DNA of 8,704 nt from Bacteroidota bacterium. Lineage in GTDB: Bacteria > Bacteroidota > Bacteroidia > Flavobacteriales_D > Crocinitomicaceae. The notes beneath the pieces were generated by a model that searched no databases, was not told the origin of the DNA, and saw nothing but the letters and a program-made list of their open reading frames with translations. Numbering within the stretch: the first letter of the stretch is position 1; every line of letters begins with the position of its first letter. Location: contig JAJRQP010000077.1 in the NCBI GenBank assembly GCA_024280195.1, positions 1 through 8,704 on the forward strand, read 5' to 3'. Of this stretch, positions 1-6,142 are shown piece by piece. Both the position numbers and the translations under genes were made by a program.

Positions 1-644
1 GCGACCACAATATTGTTGTTGGTAAAATTGGAAATGAAACTCCAGAACTAACTTCAAAGTTGCGTAAAATTGTGGTTTACCCCTATTGGAATGTCCCCTA
101 TTCTATTTCGAGTAAGGAAATTCTACCACATTTAAAGAGAGATCCAGGTTATCTTGCAAAGCATAATTACACGCTCCTAAAAAAAGATGAAGAAATTGAT
201 CCTTATTCCGTTGATTGGAGCAAGGTTAGACAGAATTCATTTCGATATAAAATAAGACAAGGAGTTGGGAGAAAAAATAGTCTCGGCATTATCAAGTTTG
301 ATTTTTATAATAAACACAGCGTATATTTCCATGATACGCCATCAAAATCATTGTTTGGTGTAGATGTTAGAGCTTATTCACACGGTTGTATGCGTACTCA
401 AAACCCCATTGATTTAGCAAAGGTTATTTTAGAAAGAGATGAATACCGAAATAAAGTAAATGAAATGACACCTGACTCTTTAGATACTTTATTAAATAGA
501 GCTGAGAATTATGAAATCAAGCTTCTTCGCCCTATTCCAATTTTTATAGAATACCAAACTGTAGTCCGAACGAGAGATAAAATGCAACTGTACCTTGATA
601 TTTATGGTCGAGATGAAGAGTATTTAGAAATTATGAGGGAGTGA
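1..644 (+). CDS. L,D-transpeptidase, YcbB/LdtD-like, 3' part (5' end outside window)
   Basis: The reading frame is open from the left edge (first full codon at base 3), so this is the C-terminal part of a longer gene and the TTG at base 60 is not its start. The fragment shows the YkuD catalytic domain of L,D-transpeptidases: an upstream histidine in VYFHDTP (codon 330-332) and the active-site signature YSHGCMR, with the nucleophilic cysteine at codon 387-389. The pattern PYWNVP, then DPGYL, then DPYSVDW, then RKNSLG is typical of the large YcbB/LdtD subfamily. These exported, membrane-anchored enzymes form 3-3 cross-links in peptidoglycan or attach other molecules to it, using the cysteine as acyl carrier. 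The N-terminal anchor and scaffold domains would lie upstream of the window. The fragment looks intact. It ends 40 bases before rpe, which has its own promoter. Family assignment is strong; the exact substrate is not known. Confidence 0.93.
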   Translation, partial: DHNIVVGKIGNETPELTSKLRKIVVYPYWNVPYSISSKEILPHLKRDPGYLAKHNYTLLKKDEEIDPYSVDWSKVRQNSFRYKIRQGVGRKNSLGIIKFDFYNKHSVYFHDTPSKSLFGVDVRAYSHGCMRTQNPIDLAKVILERDEYRNKVNEMTPDSLDTLLNRAENYEIKLLRPIPIFIEYQTVVRTRDKMQLYLDIYGRDEEYLEIMRE

Positions 645-651
645 TTCTAAT

Positions 652-681
652 AAATCGTTTAACTTTGCATAAAAACGATTT
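652..681. repeat. Perfect 9-bp inverted repeat across the rpe promoter
   Basis: The arms AAATCGTTT (652-660) and AAACGATTT (673-681) are exact reverse complements, separated by 12 bases. They bracket the -7 element of the rpe promoter and the predicted transcription start. In the upstream transcript the same sequence could fold 7 bases after the transpeptidase stop and act as a weak terminator, but the stem is AT-rich and is followed only by TATATG, not a T-tract. An operator for a dimeric regulator is the other reading. Neither is proven. Confidence 0.5.
660..667 (+). promoter_or_regulatory. rpe promoter, -7 element
   Basis: TAACTTTG is an exact match to the Bacteroidota -7 consensus TAnnTTTG. 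Its last base is 17 bases before the rpe ATG, which predicts a very short leader of about 10-14 bases. No TTG is present at the usual 17-23 base distance upstream, so the -33 element is weak or absent. Confidence 0.6.
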
Positions 682-684
682 TAT

Positions 685-1335
685 ATGACTCATTTAATTG
701 CACCTTCAGTTTTATCTTGTGACTTCGCTAACCTTCAAGCAGATGTTGAAATGATTAATGCATCCAATGCGGATTGGTTTCATGTAGATGTAATGGACGG
801 CGTTTTTGTTCCTAATATTTCTTTCGGTTTCCCTGTAATTAAAGCAATTAAAAAGCATGCAAAAAAACCATTAGATGTTCATCTAATGATTGTCAATCCA
901 GATCAGTACGTAGAAGAATTTGCAAAATCTGGAGCTGATGTCTTAACCGTTCATTATGAAGCTTGTCCTCATTTACACAGAACTATTCAGTTGATTCATT
1001 CTTTCGGGATGCGTGCAGGAGTTGCTTTGAATCCTCATACAAATGTTAATGTGCTAGAGAATGTGATTCAAGATATTGATCTTGTTTTAATCATGTCAGT
1101 TAACCCAGGATTTGGAGGGCAAAAATTCATTGACAATGCGATTAATAAAGTCAAAGAAGTCAAAGAATTAATAATCAGTAAAAAATCCAATGCTCTTATT
1201 GAAGTTGACGGCGGTGTAAACTTAGAAACTGGTGAAAAATTAATTGATGCTGGAGCGGACGTATTGGTTGCAGGAAGCTTTGTTTTTAATTCTGAGAACC
1301 CTTCAGAAACGATTACCAATCTTAAGGAAATGTAA
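685..1335 (+). CDS. rpe: Ribulose-phosphate 3-epimerase
   Basis: This gene encodes a 216-residue TIM-barrel enzyme, full length for the family, that interconverts ribulose 5-phosphate and xylulose 5-phosphate in the cytoplasmic pentose phosphate pathway. The sequence shows IAPSVLSCDFANL at the N-terminus, FHVDVMDGVFVPN (residues 32-44), DVHLMI (64-69), VNPGFGGQKF (139-148), EVDGGVN (173-179) and GADVLVAGSFVF near the end. The family's metal ligands and acid/base residues are all visible: His33, Asp35, His66 and Asp175, with the two aspartates as the proton-transfer pair. The ATG at 685 gives the expected N-terminus and lies just after a good -7 promoter element. No Shine-Dalgarno sequence is seen, as is usual in this phylum. 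The gene appears to be a single transcription unit. Confidence 0.98.
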   Translation: MTHLIAPSVLSCDFANLQADVEMINASNADWFHVDVMDGVFVPNISFGFPVIKAIKKHAKKPLDVHLMIVNPDQYVEEFAKSGADVLTVHYEACPHLHRTIQLIHSFGMRAGVALNPHTNVNVLENVIQDIDLVLIMSVNPGFGGQKFIDNAINKVKEVKELIISKKSNALIEVDGGVNLETGEKLIDAGADVLVAGSFVFNSENPSETITNLKEM

Positions 1336-1338
1336 AAG

Positions 1339-1379
1339 TAAGTTGTGGTATTAAGTTTGTTAGTAACAAAATCAACTTA
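1339..1379. repeat. Nested dyads between rpe and the 1397 gene
   Basis: Outer arms TAAGTTG (1339-1345) and CAACTTA (1373-1379) are exact reverse complements. They enclose a perfect 15-base dyad, TTTGTTA-G-TAACAAA (1356-1370), which contains the TTTG of the -7 element. Immediately downstream, TTAACGTTAA (1380-1389) is a perfect 10-base palindrome. The cluster could be an operator or a 5' leader structure. It is too AT-rich and lacks the T-tract of a typical terminator. Confidence 0.45.
1352..1359 (+). promoter_or_regulatory. Promoter of the 1397 gene, -7 element
   Basis: TAAGTTTG matches TAnnTTTG exactly. It lies 37 bases before the ATG, giving a predicted leader of roughly 30 bases. There is no TTG at 17-23 bases upstream. 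The inner dyad 1356-1370 is centred on G1363, close to the predicted transcription start. Confidence 0.55.
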
Positions 1380-1396
1380 TTAACGTTAACTAAACA

Positions 1397-2494
1397 ATGA
1401 GGATTTTAATTTACATCAGTCTTTTCTTCTTTGCAGCTTTTAAAATTGAAGCTCAAGAAAGCAAGTTTTCTCAATATGAGGATGACCTAGTTGTATTATT
1501 AGACCAACTTCGTTCTGCAAAAACGAATAGTAAAAAAAAAGAAATCAACCTACAGTTTAAGAATAAGTTCAACGAAGTCTTACAGAGTAAAGATGCACTC
1601 ACCTATCCTTTCTCTCGCTTAAAAACGGTTGGAGTCATTGATAGTCCTGATAAGCAAATGCGAATTATCAATTGGAATGTCGAACAAGAAGATTTTAGTC
1701 ACACTTATACATGCTTTGTTCTTCATTTTGACAAAAGGAGAAAGTCATATCATGTAACCGAATTAAAAGATGTTTCTTTCGGAATGCCTTCTCATCCAAC
1801 AGAAATTCTTTCTGCTAATAATTGGTACGGAGCATTATATTACAAAATCATACCTATTAAAAAAGGAAGCAAGACCTTATACACCGTTCTAGGATGGGAT
1901 CATAACTCAACAATGAGTCAAGTTAAATTGATTGACGTTATCTATTTCACTGGAAAAACAGTAAAAATTGGCAGTCCTATCTTTAAAGAAGGAAAAACAA
2001 CTAAGAAAAGAATCTTCTTTGAGCACTCAAAAAAAACGACTATGTCTCTGAAATATGAAGAAGATAGAGAACGAATTATTTTTGACCACCTTTCTCCAGA
2101 ATCTCCTTCTATGAAGAAATTTAGGTCTTATTACGTTCCCGACATGAGTTACGATGCTTTTATCTTAGAAGGATCTAAATGGATACTGCAAGAAGATGTA
2201 ATAGGTGTCAACAAATCTTCAGGAAACAAAACCGAAACTGTTCTTGTTCAGAATCCTAAAACAGGGAAAATTGAAGAAAAAGAAATCAAAAAGAAATGGT
2301 TAGACCCGTCTTCTGAAGATAGTAAACATGTAGCGATCACTCCAGAAATGCTAGATGACAATAAAGAACTTAAAAAGAAAACCGAAGGGCCTAAAATTGA
2401 CAAAAAAGACAAAAGAGACCCAAGTCAAGTATCTTTTTACAATGATGTCAATAACAAAAAGAAACGAAGAAGGAAAAAACGTAGAAATCGATAA
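1397..2494 (+). CDS. Exported protein of unknown function with basic C-terminal tail
   Basis: This is a 365-residue protein with a typical signal peptide (MRILIYISLFFFAAFKIEAQ) and no lipobox cysteine, so it is probably released into the periplasm or beyond. The mature part, about residues 21-270, looks like one globular domain rich in beta strands, with recognisable blocks such as NNWYGALYYKIIP (141-153), YTVLGWDHN (162-170), IIFDHLSPE (227-235) and VPDMSYDAFI (247-256). Proteins with blocks like these recur as uncharacterised exported proteins in Bacteroidota, in my recollection; I know no established function. From about residue 285 the chain becomes lysine- and glutamate-rich and apparently disordered, ending in a run of about a dozen Lys/Arg residues (354-365). 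The tail lacks the hallmarks of a type IX secretion C-terminal domain. It could bind an acidic polymer, peptidoglycan or nucleic acid, but that is only inference. The gene has its own promoter. Confidence 0.85.
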   Translation: MRILIYISLFFFAAFKIEAQESKFSQYEDDLVVLLDQLRSAKTNSKKKEINLQFKNKFNEVLQSKDALTYPFSRLKTVGVIDSPDKQMRIINWNVEQEDFSHTYTCFVLHFDKRRKSYHVTELKDVSFGMPSHPTEILSANNWYGALYYKIIPIKKGSKTLYTVLGWDHNSTMSQVKLIDVIYFTGKTVKIGSPIFKEGKTTKKRIFFEHSKKTTMSLKYEEDRERIIFDHLSPESPSMKKFRSYYVPDMSYDAFILEGSKWILQEDVIGVNKSSGNKTETVLVQNPKTGKIEEKEIKKKWLDPSSEDSKHVAITPEMLDDNKELKKKTEGPKIDKKDKRDPSQVSFYNDVNNKKKRRRKKRRNR

Positions 2495-2550
2495 AATAAG
2501 CATCCAAATTTTCATTGGAAAGCTATAAATATTCGATGTTAATAACCCAA

Positions 2551-2592
2551 TAATAAATAAGTGACAGATAGTGTATTATCATTTATTTATTA
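2551..2592. repeat. 14-bp near-perfect inverted repeat upstream of usp
   Basis: Arms TAATAAATAAGTGA (2551-2564) and TCATTTATTTATTA (2579-2592) are reverse complements at 13 of 14 positions; the single mismatch is a G-T wobble in RNA. The spacer is 14 bases. The right arm ends three bases before the usp -7 element, so the dyad covers the -33 region. It could be an operator, or the 3' end hairpin of the upstream gene's transcript. No T-tract of terminator type follows, and the arms are low-complexity AT sequence. Confidence 0.5.
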
Positions 2593-2595
2593 CTC

Positions 2596-2603
2596 TATAT
2601 TTG
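2596..2603 (+). promoter_or_regulatory. usp-cvfB promoter, -7 element
   Basis: TATATTTG is an exact TAnnTTTG match ending 15 bases before the ATG at 2619. It decides the start of the downstream gene: an in-frame GTG at 2571 lies upstream of this promoter, so a transcript made from here can only use the ATG. No TTG occurs at the expected -33 distance. Confidence 0.55.
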
Positions 2604-2618
2604 ATTAAAACTATCCCT

Positions 2619-3425
2619 ATGAGTAAGAATCTATATATCGTTCCTTATGACTTCACTGAAGTTTCAGAAAAGGCTTTAGAATACGCACTACACCTTGGCA
2701 AACATGTTGCTACAGAAATACAACTAGTGCATTTAGCAAAAGATAAGGCAAAAGGAATGGCCAAAGTCAAACTTTTGGAAGATGTCAAAAATAAATTGTC
2801 AATTCCTGAAGGTGTTGAAGTGTCAACACTCGTCAAGGTAGGCGATATTTTTACTGATATTGGAAAATTGGCTAAAAAAGAAAAAGCTCAACTGATTATC
2901 ATGGGGACTCATGGAGCCAGTGGTATGCAATGGTTGTTTGGGAGTTTTGCTATGAAAGTTTTGAAGAGCTCTGAGTGTCCATTCTTAATCATCCAAAAAA
3001 ATTCACCAATTAAAGAAATTGAACGCTTGGTTGTTGCAATCGATCAGACGAAAGAAAGTATGCAAATAGTTTCGACTGCCGGTGACATGTCCAAAATAAT
3101 GAATTGCGAATTGAATGTCATTGCAGAAAAACAAACTGACCCACTTTTAAATTCTAGAATAAAAAATCGCATTGGAATTATTGAAAAAGAATACGAAGAA
3201 AGAGGAATTGAGGCAACAATTGAATTTGTTCCTAAGAATGGTAATTATGCCAAGAAAATAATGAAGTACACACGAGAAAAACACGTCGGGCTAATTGCAT
3301 TAGCTTATCATACGGAGAGTTTATTCCCAATGTTTGATACCTTTGCACAGAAAATTATTACAAACAAGGATGCATTACCGGTATTGATTGTCAATTCTAA
3401 GCTTGCTTCCGCCCTATATTTCTAG
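2619..3425 (+). CDS. Universal stress protein with two UspA-like domains
   Basis: This gene encodes a 268-residue cytoplasmic protein with two tandem UspA-like alpha/beta folds, the usual size for the double-domain Usp form in Bacteroidota. Domain 1 (about 1-126) starts with NLYIVPYDFTEVSEKAL, in which Asp11 is the usual nucleotide-contacting acid. It has a glycine motif, MGTHGASG to GSFA (Gly96, Gly99, Gly108-Ser109). The spacing between GTHG and GS is 8 residues, one fewer than the classical ATP-binding G-2x-G-9x-G(S/T) pattern. Domain 2 (about 134-258) keeps the fold outline but has no recognisable glycine motif (ALAYHTESLF in its place), so it probably does not bind ATP. Usp proteins are stress-survival factors without a single defined reaction. 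I chose the ATG at 2619 over the GTG at 2571 because the promoter lies between them and the UspA fold begins right at this Met. The gene ends five bases before cvfB, so the two are likely cotranscribed. Confidence 0.9.
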   Translation: MSKNLYIVPYDFTEVSEKALEYALHLGKHVATEIQLVHLAKDKAKGMAKVKLLEDVKNKLSIPEGVEVSTLVKVGDIFTDIGKLAKKEKAQLIIMGTHGASGMQWLFGSFAMKVLKSSECPFLIIQKNSPIKEIERLVVAIDQTKESMQIVSTAGDMSKIMNCELNVIAEKQTDPLLNSRIKNRIGIIEKEYEERGIEATIEFVPKNGNYAKKIMKYTREKHVGLIALAYHTESLFPMFDTFAQKIITNKDALPVLIVNSKLASALYF

Positions 3426-3430
3426 TAACA

Positions 3431-4258
3431 ATGAAAATCGGAGAATTTAACGAACTGACATTACTCAGATTCACATCTGTTGGAGCATACCTTGAAGACG
3501 AGAACGAAAACGATGTTCTTCTTCCCAATAAGTACCTAACAGATGACATGGAACTTGACCAAAAGGTTAATGTTTTCATATACAGAGATTCTGAAGATCG
3601 AGTTGTTGCAACTACTGAAATACCCTACATAGAAATGAATGGTTTTGCCTACCTTAAGGTTACTGCTGTAACTCATTTTGGTGCGTTTTCTGACTGGGGA
3701 TTAGAAAAAGAATTAATGATTCCTTTCAAAGAGCAAAATTTAAAATTAGAAGAAGGGAATTATTACCTCACTCACCTCGCTCTTGATGATAAAACGGATA
3801 GAGTTTATGGTTCTACGAAAGTAAATCGATACCTTAAAGAATGCACAGAGTTTTTTGAACCCGATGCAGAGGTTGAAATAATGATTTGCGAACATACTGA
3901 TTTAGGTGTAAAAGTAATTGTTAACGGAAAATACAGCGGATTAGTTTTTAAGAATGACATAAGCAAGTCATTAAGACGTGGAAAGAAAATGATTGGTTAC
4001 GTTGCTAAGGTCAGAGAAGATGGGAAAATCGACATTCGTTTTGATAAAGTTGGAGGAGATAAAATCCTTTCTTCTGCAGATAAATTATTAGAAATTCTTA
4101 GAGCCAAAGGCGAGATCCTTTTAACAGACAAAAGCGCACCTGATGACATCAGAGAAACTGTTGGAATGAGCAAGAAAACATTTAAGCAAGCTGTTGGAAA
4201 GTTATACAGAGATCGCTTAATTAGCTTAGATAGTGATAAAATCACTTATCTAAAATAG
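3431..4258 (+). CDS. cvfB: CvfB family S1 RNA-binding protein
   Basis: This 275-residue protein has the CvfB/YitL architecture. An S1-like OB fold (about 3-62) is followed by a second S1 domain (about 70-130, containing VTHFGAFSDWGLEKELMIP), then a third (about 145-205, ending KVREDGKIDIRFDK). A C-terminal winged helix (about 212-275) carries the likely recognition helix MSKKTFKQAVGKLYRDRLI. Known CvfB from Staphylococcus aureus binds RNA and affects virulence gene expression; the molecular role in Bacteroidota is not established. Length is close to the family norm of about 280-300 residues. The gene begins only five bases after the usp stop with no Shine-Dalgarno sequence and no promoter of its own, so coexpression with usp is likely. 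Its stop is four bases from the stop of the convergent response regulator gene. Confidence 0.9.
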   Translation: MKIGEFNELTLLRFTSVGAYLEDENENDVLLPNKYLTDDMELDQKVNVFIYRDSEDRVVATTEIPYIEMNGFAYLKVTAVTHFGAFSDWGLEKELMIPFKEQNLKLEEGNYYLTHLALDDKTDRVYGSTKVNRYLKECTEFFEPDAEVEIMICEHTDLGVKVIVNGKYSGLVFKNDISKSLRRGKKMIGYVAKVREDGKIDIRFDKVGGDKILSSADKLLEILRAKGEILLTDKSAPDDIRETVGMSKKTFKQAVGKLYRDRLISLDSDKITYLK

Positions 4259-4262
4259 TCAA

Positions 4263-4997
4263 CTAAAAAGTAAACATCTCTTTAAAACGAATTGCTTGAC
4301 GGCGAGATATCTCGACCTTGTCACCACTTTTTAATTCAACTTGCAATCCTCCGTTGAACCAATTTTCAACCTTTTCTATCCAACTTAAATTGATAATAAA
4401 TTTACGGTTGGCCCTGAAGAAATATTCATTATCTAATCTTTTTTCAAAACTATTTAAAGAGCGTAAAATGAGAGGTCTGCTTTTTCCAAAATGAACCTTC
4501 ACGTAGTTGCCGTCTGATTCCAGCATTCTGACATCTGACAACTTAACAAAGTAACATTTTTCTCCATCCTTAATAAAAACTCTATCCTCAGTGGTTAATT
4601 TTTTATCTTTTCGACTTAAAGTTTCTTCTGATTCAAAATCATCTTTCGATTTCAGCTTATCAATGGCTTCAATAAGTCTTTCAGGGTCAATAGGCTTGAG
4701 TACATAATCTAATGCATTGACCTTAAAAGCCTCTAAAGCAAATTCATCGTAGGCAGTCACAAAAATAACCTCTGGAATATCTTCTAATTTCTTCAACATT
4801 TCAAAACCTGTCATTCCTGGCATCGAAATATCCAAGAAAATAAGATCTGGTTTCAATTCTTTGATTTTCTCAATACCCTCTTCCCCATTTTGAGCCTCTG
4901 CAATGATTTCAATTTCAGAAAACTCATACAGCATAGACTTTAACTCTTCTCTTGCTAGGCGTTCGTCATCAATAACAATTGTTTTAAACTTTTTCAT
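4263..4997 (-). CDS. LytTR-family response regulator
   Basis: This is a 244-residue cytoplasmic transcription regulator. The receiver domain (about 3-118) shows the acidic pair Asp10-Asp11, the phosphoacceptor Asp56 in LIFLDISMPGMTG, Thr81 in VTAYDEFA and Lys101 in YVLKPI, so all residues needed for phosphorylation and switching are present. A charged linker (about 118-136) leads to a LytTR DNA-binding domain (about 138-242) with YFVKLSDVRMLESDGNYVKV, LRSLNSFEKRL and FFRANRKFIINLSWIEKV. LytTR regulators usually bind paired short direct repeats upstream of their targets. The start codon overlaps the stop of the kinase gene by four bases (ATGA), which implies translational coupling and makes this kinase its partner. 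The operon runs from the kinase promoter. Targets cannot be read from this window; the divergent exported gene at 6147 is a candidate by position only. Confidence 0.96.
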   Translation of the reverse strand: MKKFKTIVIDDERLAREELKSMLYEFSEIEIIAEAQNGEEGIEKIKELKPDLIFLDISMPGMTGFEMLKKLEDIPEVIFVTAYDEFALEAFKVNALDYVLKPIDPERLIEAIDKLKSKDDFESEETLSRKDKKLTTEDRVFIKDGEKCYFVKLSDVRMLESDGNYVKVHFGKSRPLILRSLNSFEKRLDNEYFFRANRKFIINLSWIEKVENWFNGGLQVELKSGDKVEISRRQAIRFKEMFTF

Positions 4998-6025
4998 TTT
5001 TGAAATTTCATTTTAGATATTACCGTGTTATTCTCTTCACATAAGGTAAACTCTGCCTTATCTCCGTACTGCAATAACAATCTCTTTTTAATATTCTGAA
5101 TACCAACTCCTAAGTCAACGACTTTCTTCAATGTCCCAGAATTAGTAACTTGAATATAGACGTAATTTTCATCCTCTTCTGCTGAAACTATAACCTCTCC
5201 TCCATCCTTTAAGTTAGAGATTCCATGCTTAATTGCATTCTCTACCATCATTTGCAAGGTAAAAGGAGGAACTTGAAATGTTTCTAACCCAGGAGTCAAC
5301 TCCCACTCTACTTTAAGCCGTTCTTCAAAACGAACTTTTTCTAATTCTAAATAATTCTTTGCTAATTGAAGTTCTCTTTCTAACGGAACCAAATGTTCTT
5401 TCCCTAGCTCTAGTGATTGTCGCAGCAGGTTTGACAAAGTTGTAATAGAAATTTTCGCTTTACTAGGTTCAATGTCAATCAAGGCACGAATGCTATTTAG
5501 TGAATTGAATAAAAAATGAGGATTCAACTGAGATCTTAAATTCTTCAACTCACTTTCTCGATTACTTGCTTTTAATTCTAAGTTAGAAACCTCTTGCTTT
5601 CTCGATTGTTGAAAGAAGTGAAAAGTAAAATAAATAGCATTCCAGAATAAGACGAGAATCATTGCGGAAAATACATTCACCACAATATCTGAAACGGAGA
5701 AAGTGCTAGGTTCATCACCTCCAATGTTCGTTAAAACATCCGACAACATATCAATCATTGAGATGAAGATTGCCGTTAGTAATGAAGAAAAAATCAATCG
5801 AGGCAACAGTTTTTGCAATCTCAATTCAAGCCAGCCTAGTTTAACAAAAACTAATCGTTGCATGTGCGTAGAAAAAATTCCTGTAACAATTACAATCAAA
5901 ATATTCAGCATGAATGTACTCGTGACTCTATCTGGATTGTTCGTATAAACAGAAAGTATCACCAAACCACAATAGGCTATCCAACCAAGAAACTGTGCAG
6001 GCCAATAAAATCTTTTCGTATCCAT
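4994..6025 (-). CDS. LytS-type sensor histidine kinase (His_kinase family)
   Basis: This is a 343-residue inner-membrane kinase. Four hydrophobic segments are visible at about residues 11-28, 37-55, 75-95 and 115-138, with no large extracellular sensor domain, so it probably senses something in or near the membrane. A coiled-coil-like stretch (about 140-165) leads to the phosphoacceptor block LRSQLNPHFLFNSLNSI with His170, characteristic of the PF06580 His_kinase family. The ATP-binding domain has the N-box VENAIKHG (Asn263) and a glycine box LGVGIQNIKKRL (305-316). The residues for autophosphorylation seem to be present. The kinase passes phosphate to the LytTR regulator encoded by the overlapping downstream gene. 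The ATG at 6025 is needed to include the first membrane segment; the next Met (residue 39) would remove it. The predicted promoter sits almost directly on this start, suggesting a leaderless message. Confidence 0.95.
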   Translation of the reverse strand: MDTKRFYWPAQFLGWIAYCGLVILSVYTNNPDRVTSTFMLNILIVIVTGIFSTHMQRLVFVKLGWLELRLQKLLPRLIFSSLLTAIFISMIDMLSDVLTNIGGDEPSTFSVSDIVVNVFSAMILVLFWNAIYFTFHFFQQSRKQEVSNLELKASNRESELKNLRSQLNPHFLFNSLNSIRALIDIEPSKAKISITTLSNLLRQSLELGKEHLVPLERELQLAKNYLELEKVRFEERLKVEWELTPGLETFQVPPFTLQMMVENAIKHGISNLKDGGEVIVSAEEDENYVYIQVTNSGTLKKVVDLGVGIQNIKKRLLLQYGDKAEFTLCEENNTVISKMKFQK

Positions 6026-6030
6026 TAGTC

Positions 6031-6061
6031 CAAATCTAACTTAATCTCTTATTTAATCCAA
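6031..6061 (-). promoter_or_regulatory. Promoter of the kinase/regulator operon
   Basis: Reading the minus strand, TTG (6061-6059) is followed after 20 bases by TAGATTTG (6038-6031). This is an exact TAnnTTTG element with a TTG within the 17-23 base spacing known for Flavobacterium promoters. It is one of the two promoters in the window with both elements. Only five bases separate the element from the kinase ATG, so transcription should start at or within about two bases of the start codon. Confidence 0.65.
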
Positions 6062-6080
6062 TAAAAAATGATGATTGGAT
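6056..6080. repeat. Inverted repeat over the kinase -33 region
   Basis: Arms ATCCAAT (6056-6062) and ATTGGAT (6074-6080) are exact reverse complements with an 11-base spacer. The left arm contains the TTG of the kinase operon promoter. The half-site context TTTAATCCA (6052-6060) recurs as a direct repeat at 6118-6126, just before the start of the divergent gene. This is a candidate regulator site in the 121-base divergent intergenic region. Confidence 0.4.
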
Positions 6081-6098
6081 AGATTATTGTGTTGAACG

Positions 6099-6113
6099 AT
6101 ACCTAATTGGTAT
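6099..6113. repeat. Short dyad ATACC-5-GGTAT in the divergent intergenic region
   Basis: Arms ATACC (6099-6103) and GGTAT (6109-6113) surround TAATT. The dyad overlaps the TTG (6107-6109) that could serve as the -33 element of the 6147 gene. It is short and could be chance in AT-rich DNA. Confidence 0.25.
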
Positions 6114-6142
6114 GAATTTTAATCCATTTTTTATCATCTTTG
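6107..6142 (+). promoter_or_regulatory. Weak candidate promoter of the 6147 gene
   Basis: CATCTTTG (6135-6142) matches TAnnTTTG at all but the first base. A TTG lies at 6107-6109, but with 25 bases of spacing it is somewhat too far. The element ends four bases before the GTG start, and its CTTTG is the left half of a perfect 10-base palindrome CTTTGCAAAG (6138-6147) that reaches the first base of the start codon. The off-consensus promoter suggests need for an activator or low basal expression. Confidence 0.35.

Noticed and set aside
60..62. TTG as the start of the L,D-transpeptidase
   Set aside because: The frame is open to the window edge, and the residues before it (IVVGKIGNETPELTSKLRKIV) continue the family's catalytic domain.
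1068..1319. Minus-strand open frame inside rpe
   Set aside because: It is a shadow of a strongly conserved gene, with no independent coding evidence. The same holds for the minus-strand frames at 2645-2836, 3397-3579, 3997-4245, 7472-7669, 7684-7881 and 8137-8439.
2495..2515. CCAA/TTGG hairpin after the 1397 gene as terminator
   Set aside because: Only four or five base pairs with a long AT loop and no T-tract; too weak to call.
2571..2618. GTG start for the universal stress protein giving 16 extra N-terminal residues
   Set aside because: The extra residues do not fit the UspA fold, and the consensus -7 element lies inside this stretch, so the ATG at 2619 is the better start.
5703..5948. 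Plus-strand open frame inside the kinase gene
   Set aside because: It lies opposite the membrane segments of the kinase; the hydrophobicity is a mirror effect and no start signal is present.
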